Assembly (NCBI RefSeq): GCF_010092425.1
Contig: NZ_CP048030.1
Location: forward strand, 2,429,501 to 2,493,500
Direction: 5' to 3'
Origin: Sinimarinibacterium sp. NLF-5-8
Lineage (GTDB): Bacteria; Pseudomonadota; Gammaproteobacteria; Nevskiales; Nevskiaceae
Length of the DNA stretch: 64,000 bases
This document shows positions 35,911 to 44,359 of the stretch, piece after piece. The stretch's first letter is position 1, and each line of letters opens with the position of its first letter. The translations under genes and the position numbers were made by a program. The notes beneath the pieces are model-generated. The model was not told the origin of the DNA. It ran no database searches and saw only the letters and a list, made by a program, of their open reading frames with translations.

Positions 35911-35972
35911 GCCTGATAGCACGAGGATTTGTTGCCTGATAGCACGAGCCTCCTGTTGCCTGATAGCACGAG
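35911..35972. repeat. Three iterons (15-bp exact direct repeats), putative ICE replication origin
   Basis: GCCTGATAGCACGAG occurs at 35911-35925, 35934-35948 and 35958-35972, a spacing of 23 and 24 bp. Copies about two helical turns apart beside repA are typical of initiator-binding iterons. A DnaA-box-like TTATCCCCG lies at 35996, over the repA stop. This supports an autonomous replication origin. Confidence 0.75.
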
Positions 35973-35995
35973 TGAATTAACAGGTTTTCCCGCAG

Positions 35996-36853
35996 TTATC
36001 CCCGTGCCGTGGGCGGCACGGGCCGGAAAGTCAGCAGCTCGGTTTTCTCGCCAGGCATGCGCTCGATGCCCAGGACGTAGCCGGGCAACGACTGCCGCGC
36101 CACCAGGGCGCGCAGATCGGCGGCGAAGTCGTAGAAGCGCGCCACGCTGCCCGACTTGCGGTACAGGTGTTGGAAATCGAATTGCCAGCCGTGCTCCTGC
36201 CGCCCGCCGTGCTTGCGCACCAGGCGGTACAGCCACCGCTCGATGCCGCCCGTGAGCCGGAAATACGTCGGGTCGATGGTCAGCACCAGGGCCGCGTCCA
36301 CTACGCCCGCATAGAACCAGTCCGGCAGGATCAGCTCGATGCCCAGCGGCGTGCCGCTGGCATCGGCCAGTTCCTTCCACTCGTTGATCCACGAGAAGCG
36401 ATGCAATCGCCTTCCCGTGGTTTCGCGGATGGACGTGGCCACCGTGGTCGATTGCAGCCGGTCGAGCGCGGCTTTCAGGCGCTGGTAGTCGCGTAGCGAC
36501 GTACCGCGCCCGATGAAGCGCAGGATTTCGTAAGGGCGTACCTGCATCAGCCGCGAGGTCGGGATGCCCGCGTCGCGGGCTTCCACGATCTGCGAGGCCG
36601 CCCAGATCAGGATGTCGGCATCCCAAATGGTCGCTATGCCATGCTCCTGCGTCCCCTCCACGCGGATGGTGATGCCGCCTGCCCGGAAGTCGATTGGCGC
36701 CGTGCGCCGCGACTTCGCCAGCGAGAAGAACGGAAAGGCCATCAAGTCCTGGCTGTCGCGTGGCGCCATGTCGCCCGGCAGCGCGCGGAACAGGTCGAGC
36801 TGTTCGCGCTGCTGCAAGGCTTGCCCTGGCGGGCTGGACATGGCGAAGGCCAC
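35996..36853 (-). CDS. repA: Replication initiator RepA (RPA family)
   Basis: This 285-aa protein matches the plasmid replication initiator RPA family (DLMAFPFFSLAKSRRTAPIDF, then VRPYEILRFIGRGTSLRDYQRLKAALDRLQSTTVATSIR). It probably binds the three iterons that follow its stop codon to replicate the excised element. It lies 14 bp downstream of the AlpA-like gene, with which it is likely cotranscribed. Confidence 0.9.
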   Translation of the reverse strand: MAFAMSSPPGQALQQREQLDLFRALPGDMAPRDSQDLMAFPFFSLAKSRRTAPIDFRAGGITIRVEGTQEHGIATIWDADILIWAASQIVEARDAGIPTSRLMQVRPYEILRFIGRGTSLRDYQRLKAALDRLQSTTVATSIRETTGRRLHRFSWINEWKELADASGTPLGIELILPDWFYAGVVDAALVLTIDPTYFRLTGGIERWLYRLVRKHGGRQEHGWQFDFQHLYRKSGSVARFYDFAADLRALVARQSLPGYVLGIERMPGEKTELLTFRPVPPTARG

Positions 36854-36867
36854 CCACGCGCCGATGG

Positions 36868-37152
36868 TCAGCGGCCGTCACGGTAGTCACCCGCGTGCCG
36901 TTCGGCATATTCCGGGTCGGAAGTCGCATCAAAACTGCGCGCATCGGCCCAGGCGTCTAGGTCGGACACCGCGTACATGACGCGGCGACCGAACTTGCGG
37001 AACTTCGGGCCGCCGCCGATCACACGCTGTTTTTCCAGCGTGCGTGGCGAAAGGCGCAGATATTCGGCGGCCTCGTCGTTGGTCAGGTAGCGTTGGGGCT
37101 GCGCGGGCGCAGCGACAGCAGCGGCGGCAGGCCGCAAGGGAGCGGGTCGCAT
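36868..37152 (-). CDS. AlpA-like helix-turn-helix regulator
   Basis: This 94-aa MerR/AlpA-type excisionase-like protein has YLTNDEAAEYLRLSPRTLEKQRVIGGGPKFRKFGRRVMY, the helix-turn-helix_17 pattern. I chose ATG 37152 with GGAGGT upstream. It could control repA transcription or act as excision factor. A 112-bp gap separates it from the DUF2285 gene. Confidence 0.85.
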   Translation of the reverse strand: MRPAPLRPAAAAVAAPAQPQRYLTNDEAAEYLRLSPRTLEKQRVIGGGPKFRKFGRRVMYAVSDLDAWADARSFDATSDPEYAERHAGDYRDGR

Positions 37153-37264
37153 GGTATGTACCTCCATCAAGCCCGGCCACACCACGCAGCCGGATAGAGG
37201 CACTTTCAAGAAAGATGGGCTTCTTGCTAAGGGACGAAATGCAGAGCCTGCAAAACGTCCCCCC

Positions 37265-38035
37265 TTACTGCGATGCAACTGGCGGGAGCTGCGCCAGGCT
37301 GCGATAGCCGCCGCACATCAGCGCCTCGCCACGCCGCACCAGCCGCCGCACACGAGCGCGCAAGGCGCTGTCCTTGTGCCAGTCGGCGGCAACGGCATCC
37401 ACACCAAACAGCCCTTCGGCGACTTCGCGCAAGGACGCGCCCGCCAGGGTCGCGTCCAGCGCCTGAAGCGTGTGCAGCTCCAGCAATGCGGATAGCGACG
37501 GACGTGGCCGGACGGTCGCCACAGGTACGGCACCGGCGGCTACGGCGATCTTGTTCAATTCGCTGGCCAGGGCCGCATAGCGTTCGCAAGGCGCGGCGCA
37601 GGCCCGGATGGCATAGGCGTAAGCCATGCCATCGGCCAAACCTGGCGCGAGCACGAAACGCAGGCAGCAGCCGGGCCAGCGCGCCACCAGCACCAGGCGC
37701 TTGCCGTCATGGATCAGGTGTTTGTGGCCCGGCAGCTTCCAGAACTCAAAGCACAGCGCATCGGGCGGCGGATCGGCATCCGGGTAGAGTTGCACCACGG
37801 CATCGTGATCGGGGAACCAGGCCGGGTGCGCGTCTCGCGCATCCAGGGCGGGATCTTCCAGCAGGCGCAGCCCCCAATGCCCGGCAGCATCCGGTTGGCG
37901 ACGACGGCGCAGCCAGTCGTGCCGATAGTCTAGATGACGGCGCAGGTACTCCCAGGCCAGCGCCGGGCCATCCAGGTGCAGAACGTAGAGATAGGCCGCC
38001 GTGGCATACCACGGCTCGGCACTGCGATCAGCCAT
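37265..38035 (-). CDS. DUF6499/DUF2285 protein
   Basis: This 256-aa protein has a Trp/Tyr-rich N-terminus (AAYLYVLHLDGPALAWEYLRRHLDY, DUF6499-like) and a C-terminal DUF2285-like helical part (LRARVRRLVRRGEALMCGGY). Such proteins lie upstream of alpA-repA in Tn4371-like and related ICEs. The role is unproven; DNA binding is plausible from the basic C-terminus. Confidence 0.82.
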   Translation of the reverse strand: MADRSAEPWYATAAYLYVLHLDGPALAWEYLRRHLDYRHDWLRRRRQPDAAGHWGLRLLEDPALDARDAHPAWFPDHDAVVQLYPDADPPPDALCFEFWKLPGHKHLIHDGKRLVLVARWPGCCLRFVLAPGLADGMAYAYAIRACAAPCERYAALASELNKIAVAAGAVPVATVRPRPSLSALLELHTLQALDATLAGASLREVAEGLFGVDAVAADWHKDSALRARVRRLVRRGEALMCGGYRSLAQLPPVASQ

Positions 38036-38357
38036 GAGGCAACCTCCCTATGCTGGGGGTGCGTCGCCACGGCGAAACGGCGTGCTACGAGGCCATCGTC
38101 AAAACGTCATGGGTGAAGCGTAAACTGGCAGTGTCAAGACCGATGAGCTCCGATGCGTTGCTGAAATCGTCCGAGTGCGACGGCGGCAACGCACTCCAAT
38201 GGCATGCCGCGTCGGTCAGCTTGCCGCAGGCCGCGCCAGGCATCATGACCGTTTCGATCAGGCACGCACCGCTTCGGTGCAACACTGCCGATTCAGACCG
38301 AACGGGTCACAGACCAGACCGAAATAGACACAGTGCGCCACCGCTTCGCGGTGGCCC
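38036..38357 (-). terminator. Gap with a perfect hairpin after the DUF2958 gene
   Basis: GCCACCGC and GCGGTGGC (38337-38344, 38348-38355) form an 8-bp stem with a 3-nt loop, 2 bp past the DUF2958 stop on the minus strand. A full T-run is missing, so termination is plausible only. The remaining ~300 bp show no supported gene. Confidence 0.45.
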
Positions 38358-38705
38358 TCAATCGGTGATCGAACCGTTGTCTTCGGCCAACCGAAGGTAT
38401 TCCGACAGCCGCCGCACCGGCTGGAAGTAGCGATCCCGCATCACGGGCTGCTGGCGCGGCCCGACGATGGCGGCCAGGTCGGACAGCTTCACCGTTCCCA
38501 GTGCAGGCATGCCAATCCCCAGGTCGATCAGGCCGTGGGCGGTATCGCCATCGGCGGGGTCGAGCGAAGCCAGCAGCCAAGTGACATGCGCATCTGGCGT
38601 GAACAGGCGCACCACAGGCAGCGGGTCAGTGTCCTGCCCGGCAGCGCGGGCCTGGCCGTTGGCCAGCAGGCGCGTGCGCTCGTCGGCGGTGATGAGCGGA
38701 GTCAT
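38358..38705 (-). CDS. DUF2958 protein
   Basis: This 115-aa protein (MTPLITADERTRLLANGQARA, then PVVRLFTPDAHVTWLLASLDPADGD) matches DUF2958, a common small protein of Tn4371-like and ICEclc-like elements. Its function is unknown. It is transcribed away from the XRE regulator at 38974, with a 268-bp promoter gap between them. Confidence 0.85.
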   Translation of the reverse strand: MTPLITADERTRLLANGQARAAGQDTDPLPVVRLFTPDAHVTWLLASLDPADGDTAHGLIDLGIGMPALGTVKLSDLAAIVGPRQQPVMRDRYFQPVRRLSEYLRLAEDNGSITD

Positions 38706-38944
38706 GGCATCACTACAGATGAACAGAACCGGCGAGGCGCTTTACCGCTTTCCCTCGAAAGCGCGGATGTGCAAGCCCACACATCCGCAGAAGCGTAGAA
38801 GCACGAAGACACATGTACGGAAGTCAGGAAAGACACAGATCAGGCCCTCCGCTTTTGAAGAAAGCCGCCAATGCGGATTTCCGTAAAAGCACAAACAGGC
38901 AAAATGAACACTATAGATTGTAGCCCTATAGAGATCAACAGGTT

Positions 38945-38978
38945 GTCATTCTGGATTTTGGGGGAAGTTCAGAATGAC
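38945..38978 (+). promoter_or_regulatory. Inverted repeat over the RBS and start of the XRE gene
   Basis: GTCATTCTG (38945-38953) and CAGAATGAC (38970-38978) are perfect 9-bp arms. They flank the GGGGGA ribosome-binding site, and the right arm overlaps ATG 38974. It may be an autorepression operator or an RNA hairpin that hides the start. Confidence 0.55.
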
Positions 38979-39270
38979 AGCGCTCAAGCCATCGTTGCCC
39001 GATGCACTGCGGCGGATCAGAAAGGCGCGTGGTCTGAGCCAAGAGGCGTTCTCGGATGTATCTAGCCGCACCTACATGAGTGCGCTGGAGCGCGATCTCA
39101 AAAGCCCGACGCTGAACAAGCTGGCCGAACTGTGCGAAGTCATGGAGATTCATCCGCTCACATTGCTGACGCTGGCCTATGCAGGCGACAGCGAGCGGCG
39201 AGTCAATGAGTTGCTAGCGCAAGTGCGGCAGGAGCTCGAAGAAGCATTAAAGGTGCGGGGCGCCTCGTAG
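38974..39270 (+). CDS. XRE-family helix-turn-helix regulator
   Basis: This 98-aa protein has a Cro/C1-type HTH (LRRIRKARGLSQEAFSDVSSRTYMSALERDLKSPTLNKLAELCEVM, residues about 11-58) and a short helical tail. It is the only rightward ICE gene in this stretch and converges on the methylase of the cargo operon. It may control the ICE or that operon. Confidence 0.9.
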   Translation: MTALKPSLPDALRRIRKARGLSQEAFSDVSSRTYMSALERDLKSPTLNKLAELCEVMEIHPLTLLTLAYAGDSERRVNELLAQVRQELEEALKVRGAS

Positions 39271-39313
39271 GCCTGTGTTGAGATTCTCTTTGCGGGAGGC
39301 AGAGAGTAAAAGA

Positions 39314-40486
39314 TCAGGAATGGCGAAAGCAAACAATGCTTTCCTTGCATTCCTTCCTTCCTCCACGATTACCTCCCCCTCCACCTAATGTGCTGAACGT
39401 TGAATTGACTTCAATAACTTCTATTGAAGAAAACATCTTTCTGCCATAAGAAATAAAATCAGAGGCAGCTAGTCCATTACTAGCTTGAGATGAAGGAAAG
39501 GTGAGCACCAGTCCTAACTCTTGCTTTGCGCAAAACTCTACAAGTGCACGTGCTGCACTATGCGACTCTCCCTTTCGGCTGAAAGAGGATGGCGGTCTTT
39601 CTGACAACGGCGGATATCGGCCAACACCAGATACATTAACGGAAACCCCTCTCGCCAACGTTTCAAGAACATGATAGAAACGACTGTAGTGAACATCCGA
39701 GTATGGAGGGTCAGCAAAAACCAAATCACCTGGTTCCAGTCCTGCAATGCCCTGCAAATAGTCTCCTTGCTCCGCAGTTCCCGCTGCTGAAGCGTGCAGC
39801 GATGAAATTTCAGTTGCTGCTTGCTCAACTAAACTCCAGACATCACGACTCCATGCCTCAATAATATATCGCGCAGCGGTAACAGTCGGCTGAAAAGGCT
39901 GGGCAGTGTGTCCTGGTGCAGCAGCACACTTACTTGCAGCCTCCACCAATGCGGCAATACAAACATCTTTAAAGAAAGGGTCATTCGGAACCGATTGCCG
40001 CAAAGCGTCAAGCTCCAAAGCTTGTAACGGTGAAAAATAATGTCCACCGTAAGCCAGTGTTATTGGGAAATCCCCGTCGAATTGACTCAGCACAGTTGGA
40101 AGTACTGATTGACAGAATTTTCTGGATCGCAAAACCACTGTCTTTATTTTTCCAGCACTAACCAAGTCCGGCTGAATCGACTGATGAGCGTTGGGGAAAT
40201 TAGAGGAAATAGTGTTTACTATTTTTTTCGCTGATCGGAACCAATTATCAATCAGCGGATATGGATCAATCACTAATGTGCGTCTTACGACCGCTGCTGC
40301 GCGCGCCACAGCGAAGGACTGGAGGTCTCCAGAAACCACAATCTTCTTTGTTTTTTGCGCCAAGAACCAAGAAACAGCTGCAGATCCACAAAATGGATCC
40401 GCAACCCTCTGAGAATTCCTTGATTCGTAAGAGAGAACATCTCCGAGAACAGGGAGAAGCTTTCCTTTGTGCCCCATGTACTTCAT
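39314..40486 (-). CDS. D12-class DNA adenine N6-methyltransferase
   Basis: This 390-aa protein has the D12 (DpnM-like) motif order: MKYMGHKGKLLPVL (motif X, residues 1-14), ADPFCGSAAVS (motif I, about 29-39), GGHYFSPLQALELDALR (about 147-163) and VFADPPYSDVHYSRFYH (motif IV, about 256-272, catalytic DPPY). It should methylate adenine at an unknown site. I chose ATG 40486 because it overlaps the upstream stop (ATGA). It is the third gene of a coupled operon; the sequence is visibly AT-richer than the ICE backbone. No cognate restriction gene is recognisable. Confidence 0.88.
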   Translation of the reverse strand: MKYMGHKGKLLPVLGDVLSYESRNSQRVADPFCGSAAVSWFLAQKTKKIVVSGDLQSFAVARAAAVVRRTLVIDPYPLIDNWFRSAKKIVNTISSNFPNAHQSIQPDLVSAGKIKTVVLRSRKFCQSVLPTVLSQFDGDFPITLAYGGHYFSPLQALELDALRQSVPNDPFFKDVCIAALVEAASKCAAAPGHTAQPFQPTVTAARYIIEAWSRDVWSLVEQAATEISSLHASAAGTAEQGDYLQGIAGLEPGDLVFADPPYSDVHYSRFYHVLETLARGVSVNVSGVGRYPPLSERPPSSFSRKGESHSAARALVEFCAKQELGLVLTFPSSQASNGLAASDFISYGRKMFSSIEVIEVNSTFSTLGGGGGNRGGRKECKESIVCFRHS

Positions 40487-41787
40487 GCAATTAGACCCCA
40501 AGCCATGCATGCATCTGGTCGGGCTAGCTTTGCAGAAAGCGCTATATTTCCGGATTTCCAGAGAGAGCTAGGAAGTGGCGGGGAAGCGTCCAAATCATCA
40601 ACGGAAATTCGATAGTCTTCCTCTATATCAAAAAGATCTATGCCATCCATCGGATCCCATATTCCTGCATGTGAGAGCCAATTCTCCATCCATTTCTTGG
40701 CCGAGTTTGAAGGGTTAGTTCCGATACTTTTCTTTGCCGCCAGCATTGCCATTCGCAAAAGAAAATATCCTCGACATAAAACGTTACTTACTTCCGTAGC
40801 GGCGTCAGCAGCCATCAAAAACGGAGCGGTCGGATAAGCTCCTGGGTTCAGTCGACGAGCGATTTCATCCTCGTCGACCCCAGTACTCGCAGCTATACTC
40901 AGGGCAATATCAGAAAGCTGATCTTGGTTAGATGGCTTTTGATCGCTTTGGCTTTGTTGAACCAATTTTGGTACCGCATCTGCAACTATGTAGTTAATGA
41001 GCGCAGCATCAAAAACCAAAGATGAACCATCACTCAGGAATAGCCTCCAAAGATCTAGAACCAAATCCACATCGGTCTTTCCCATTGTGGAAAGGGACCT
41101 GCTAGCCAGCCTCGCCTCATAGCTTGAGTTATTTCGAGCGATGTGATCGTGAGTTGCATCCCAAAGATCTAATCCCCAGTTAGTAAGTGTCGCTGCAGTA
41201 TTCACGTAGCGTACGCTTCCAACCACGTCCGACAAGGTAACTGAAGGGTGTAGTCTTATATTGTCATTAAATAGAGACTTTGCATCTGTTCTTTTAACCC
41301 ACTCCTTCCACAGCCCCCAAACTGCATCATGAGTCCGCTGAGGTGCCGTTCTAACCTGATTTCCATTTGAATCTAGATAATAATATGCACCTTGTTTTAC
41401 TCGTATCCCGCTCCAAGCAAACAGGGACATTGCAGCACGCAACTCTGCGTAATAAGCAAGGTGTAAAGCTTGATCTGTGGCATGTGACAAAACTGAGTTT
41501 GTTGCCGCCGCCGCGTAGCGCCATCCTTCAACTAAATGCACTAACTGCTCCGCAGCTAATGTTGTTTGAGGATTCGCATTAGAAGGCAATAATAAGTCAC
41601 TGAATGAAGCTACTGGCCCTAGTGATCCCATTCCGGTGACTGTGGATCTCCCGTCCGCATGCTGGCAAACATCAACACACCACTGAGTGAACCTCGCTTG
41701 TGGATTTAATGATCTCACACCAGAACGCTTTTGGTTGCCGGAGTTGCCAGATCTTGGCGTATTACGCCCTCTTGGGTTCTTGCTCAT
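40483..41787 (-). CDS. Unrecognised protein, middle gene of the DGQHR-methylase operon
   Basis: I do not recognise this 434-aa protein. It begins with a basic, Asn/Arg/Gly-rich segment (SKNPRGRNTPRSGNSGNQKR), then is mostly helical with a conserved-looking stretch AEQLVHLVEGWRY and HLAYYAELRAAMSLFAWSG. I see no nuclease, ATPase or methylase motif and no signal peptide. It overlaps both neighbours by ATGA, so it is made together with a DGQHR protein and an adenine methylase. It could be the effector, specificity or toxic component. AT-richer than the ICE backbone. Confidence 0.75.
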   Translation of the reverse strand: MSKNPRGRNTPRSGNSGNQKRSGVRSLNPQARFTQWCVDVCQHADGRSTVTGMGSLGPVASFSDLLLPSNANPQTTLAAEQLVHLVEGWRYAAAATNSVLSHATDQALHLAYYAELRAAMSLFAWSGIRVKQGAYYYLDSNGNQVRTAPQRTHDAVWGLWKEWVKRTDAKSLFNDNIRLHPSVTLSDVVGSVRYVNTAATLTNWGLDLWDATHDHIARNNSSYEARLASRSLSTMGKTDVDLVLDLWRLFLSDGSSLVFDAALINYIVADAVPKLVQQSQSDQKPSNQDQLSDIALSIAASTGVDEDEIARRLNPGAYPTAPFLMAADAATEVSNVLCRGYFLLRMAMLAAKKSIGTNPSNSAKKWMENWLSHAGIWDPMDGIDLFDIEEDYRISVDDLDASPPLPSSLWKSGNIALSAKLARPDACMAWGLIA

Positions 41788-43343
41788 CGGCCCAATAACC
41801 CCGCAGCGATTTTTGCAGCTTCTGAAACTTGCTTATTTGTGCTTTTCTGCAGGCATTCCAAACACTTTGATTGCAACAAAGAGTACCCGGTACTACCCCT
41901 GAATGCCGCTTGCTGCTGTCTCTCATCTTGCGAAAGGCTGTTAGATGATGATGTACGCCAGTCAACTCCGTCAATCAAGGCTTTAGCCGCCGAAGACAAG
42001 AAGTCATTTGCCGCCCTCATTTCTGAAAATTCTTCCAAGGCGTCACTAACATCTTCATCTTCAGGGGAATCTGAAACCCTTTGTGAATCCCATGATTCCA
42101 AGTCCAACTCGGAGTACAAGACTTGACATATAGCATTAAACACAACAAACACAGACCGAACCCCTTGGTCTGTTGCGAGCAAGGTAGTATTTCCTGCGAA
42201 AGCAGGGTGTAGATCATGAATGTTCGTTTTTCTTTGATCTGCTAAAGATCGAGAAGTAAAATCGGCTGCGGCCCCTCTAACCCACTCTGCCTTTGAATTC
42301 TTTACTGCATTATGAACATGTTGCCAGCAAGCAATAATGAATGCAGCTTGCTGAGATCTTTTCCATGGCAGGACCCGTTCACGTCCTTCTCGATCAATGG
42401 AACCAAAGAGCCCTCCAATACGATTTTCATTTCCCCATCTTCGAACAAAGCTAATCATAAGGGAGCGAATGAATGCGGCATTGGAAACATGCCCTTCCAC
42501 TCTATTTCCGTGTAGCTCGATGCGATCTTTCCATGGGCTCAGATTATGTCTCCAGAGAACTTCTGTTAGCTCTTGTGCACGATGTTCTTGATAGACCTTA
42601 ATTGTTTCACCACTTTCGAGCCAACTTTGACTTCTCAATTCCGGATACAAATCATATGCAAGACTTGGGTTTATCTTCTTTGGTTCTACGTTAATAACCC
42701 AAAACAAGTAAGCTTGCCATGATTCAGTCAGGCCATCAAATAAGACGACAGGAACCTCATACTCGTCATCGAGTCCAAACATGCCAAGCTCATCTGTGGC
42801 AAACAACCGATGCTGCCCGTCAATAATCTCAATTGGCTCTAGGCTAGAGGAAGGTATAGAGAAATTTTCTTCGGATGCATTCTCAGGAATATTGAGAACA
42901 TAACCCTTGCCTTCCTTTTTTACTTCAACTATATAATCCGGGCTAACACTTAATACTTTTCCAGCGCGCCTGCGACTATCCTGGGGGCCGAGTACATTTA
43001 CCAGGATTGAAGTTGGCAGCCATCCTGGATGAATCAAGGCCCGGTGTTCCATTGGATTTAGAGAAGCTTGGTTAGACAGTGGGTATCCATACTGAAGATA
43101 GCGAGCGATGTTCTTCGATCGTTCTTCTTGATGAGCACGCTGATAACCGGCGCCCCTGCCGCCATGCTTCCTCTCTTTAATTTGCCGCCGACTGACACCT
43201 GCAAGGCGCCGTAAAGTAGATAGAGGTATGGATCCAATAAAAAAATGCTTGGAAGGACGGGGGAGATCCGGAGGCGTCCACTCTGCGTTCTCCCAAGTTG
43301 AAAGCCATTGCGAGACGCGAAGAAGTGGGATGCTATTAGTCAT
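41784..43343 (-). CDS. DGQHR-domain protein (DndB/DpdB-like)
   Basis: This 519-aa protein carries IEIIDGQHRLFA near residues 171-182, followed by VPVVLFDGLTESWQAYLFWVINVEPKKINPSLAYDLYP, the pattern of the DGQHR family related to ParB-type nuclease folds. Relatives include DndB, the regulator of DNA phosphorothioation, and DpdB of the 7-deazaguanine system. I chose ATG 43343 with an AGAGGA upstream. It is the first gene of a three-gene operon. No dndCDE or dpdA homologue is in the window, so it is not a standard Dnd or Dpd locus. Confidence 0.82.
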   Translation of the reverse strand: MTNSIPLLRVSQWLSTWENAEWTPPDLPRPSKHFFIGSIPLSTLRRLAGVSRRQIKERKHGGRGAGYQRAHQEERSKNIARYLQYGYPLSNQASLNPMEHRALIHPGWLPTSILVNVLGPQDSRRRAGKVLSVSPDYIVEVKKEGKGYVLNIPENASEENFSIPSSSLEPIEIIDGQHRLFATDELGMFGLDDEYEVPVVLFDGLTESWQAYLFWVINVEPKKINPSLAYDLYPELRSQSWLESGETIKVYQEHRAQELTEVLWRHNLSPWKDRIELHGNRVEGHVSNAAFIRSLMISFVRRWGNENRIGGLFGSIDREGRERVLPWKRSQQAAFIIACWQHVHNAVKNSKAEWVRGAAADFTSRSLADQRKTNIHDLHPAFAGNTTLLATDQGVRSVFVVFNAICQVLYSELDLESWDSQRVSDSPEDEDVSDALEEFSEMRAANDFLSSAAKALIDGVDWRTSSSNSLSQDERQQQAAFRGSTGYSLLQSKCLECLQKSTNKQVSEAAKIAAGLLGR

Positions 43344-43485
43344 AATCAGTTTTTCCTCTATACGCCTCGTGATCCAACAAAGCATTGATGTCCTTCCAAG
43401 CCTGTGATATTAAGCCAAGAAGCCATCTTGGGCCAGTCAGGATGTGCGTTTTACACTGACTAGATGCCCATAGTTGAACGAAGAA

Positions 43486-43504
43486 GGGGCCCGAGCGGCC
43501 CCCC
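43486..43504 (-). terminator. GC-rich hairpin after radC
   Basis: GGGGCC and GGCCCC arms lie just downstream of the radC stop, followed on the minus strand by TTCTTCGTT. It probably ends the radC transcript before the cargo operon, which would then need its own promoter in 43344-43485. Confidence 0.5.
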
Positions 43505-43515
43505 CCCCTTCAAGA

Positions 43516-44025
43516 TCAAATCAGCCCATGCTCAGCAAATGACACCATGTCAGCCCCCGCCACGATGACGTGATCCAGGGTGCGCACCTCCACCAGCGTC
43601 AGAGCGTCCTTGAGCCGCTGTGTCAGCACCTTGTCAGCCTGTGAAGGCTCAGGATTCCCGCTAGGATGATTATGCGAGAGGATGACTGCCGCCGCATTGA
43701 TCCGCAGCGCTTCCTTGACCACTTCGCGCGGATACACCGATGCACTGTCGATGGTGCCGTGGAACATCTCCCGGTACTCGATCAGCCGATGGCGCGTATC
43801 CATAAACAGCACCGCAAAGACTTCATGCTCGAAGCCTGCCAGCTTGTTGCGCAGGTACTCCTTGACCAGCGCCGGGGAAGTGAACTCAGTACCACGCTGC
43901 ATCTTCAGCTCGATGACCTGGCGTGCCGCTTCGAGAATTTGGTCCACCGATGCCGGCAGGTAGCGCCCCTGGGCGTCACGCACCAGCAAAGCGTCATTGA
44001 ACGGAGAAAAGGACAGTTGCGACAT
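43516..44025 (-). CDS. radC: RadC-family JAB-domain protein of the ICE
   Basis: This 169-aa protein has the JAB/MPN metal site SHNHPSGNPEPSQAD (residues about 118-132) and GTIDSASVYPREVVKEAL. It is shorter than chromosomal RadC because it lacks the N-terminal HhH part, the normal form in Tn4371-like ICEs. Its role is unproven. It is preceded by a densely structured leader. Confidence 0.92.
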   Translation of the reverse strand: MSQLSFSPFNDALLVRDAQGRYLPASVDQILEAARQVIELKMQRGTEFTSPALVKEYLRNKLAGFEHEVFAVLFMDTRHRLIEYREMFHGTIDSASVYPREVVKEALRINAAAVILSHNHPSGNPEPSQADKVLTQRLKDALTLVEVRTLDHVIVAGADMVSFAEHGLI

Positions 44026-44165
44026 GATTATGCTCCGGTTGCTCGGGCGGAATTGCCCGGAACCGTGGCCAGCACGGCGCAGCGCAAGCAGTCAGGGATC
44101 GAAGACGGCCGATAGGCCGCAAGCGTGCGAGCACGCGAAGTCATTGACGGCGAGAACGCCGTGAT
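44026..44165 (-). ncRNA. Structured leader of radC, candidate radC-type RNA motif
   Basis: On the minus strand four consecutive perfect hairpins precede radC: ACGGCG/CGCCGT (44147-44162), GCGTGC/GCACGC (44123-44136), CGGCC/GGCCG (44106-44119) and CGGGC/GCCCG (44044-44059). A conserved RNA called the radC motif has been described upstream of radC-like genes in mobile elements. This leader is a candidate by position and structure, but I cannot verify the consensus. GTCAGGGATC within it recurs at about 44272 in the otherwise gene-free stretch 44166-44359. Confidence 0.4.
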
Positions 44166-44359
44166 ACGGTGAAGGGAACAGCAAGACCGCCTACACCCCA
44201 CTCAGCCACACACCCGCCGTTGGCAAGTGCGCAGCACGCGCAGGCCCGGATCAACGATCCAGGCCGGAGGCGTCAGGGATCAGCGCCGAATGGCTGTGAT
44301 TTGGCACGAAGCACAGGGCGCAGCCCGCGAGCCCGACGGCGGTACGCTGGGACGAACGA

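Noticed and set aside
40483-41787. HEPN-type RxxxxH ribonuclease motif in the unknown cargo protein
   Set aside because: The protein is helical and in a defence-like context, but I could not find a convincing R-x4-H motif, so no nuclease call is made.
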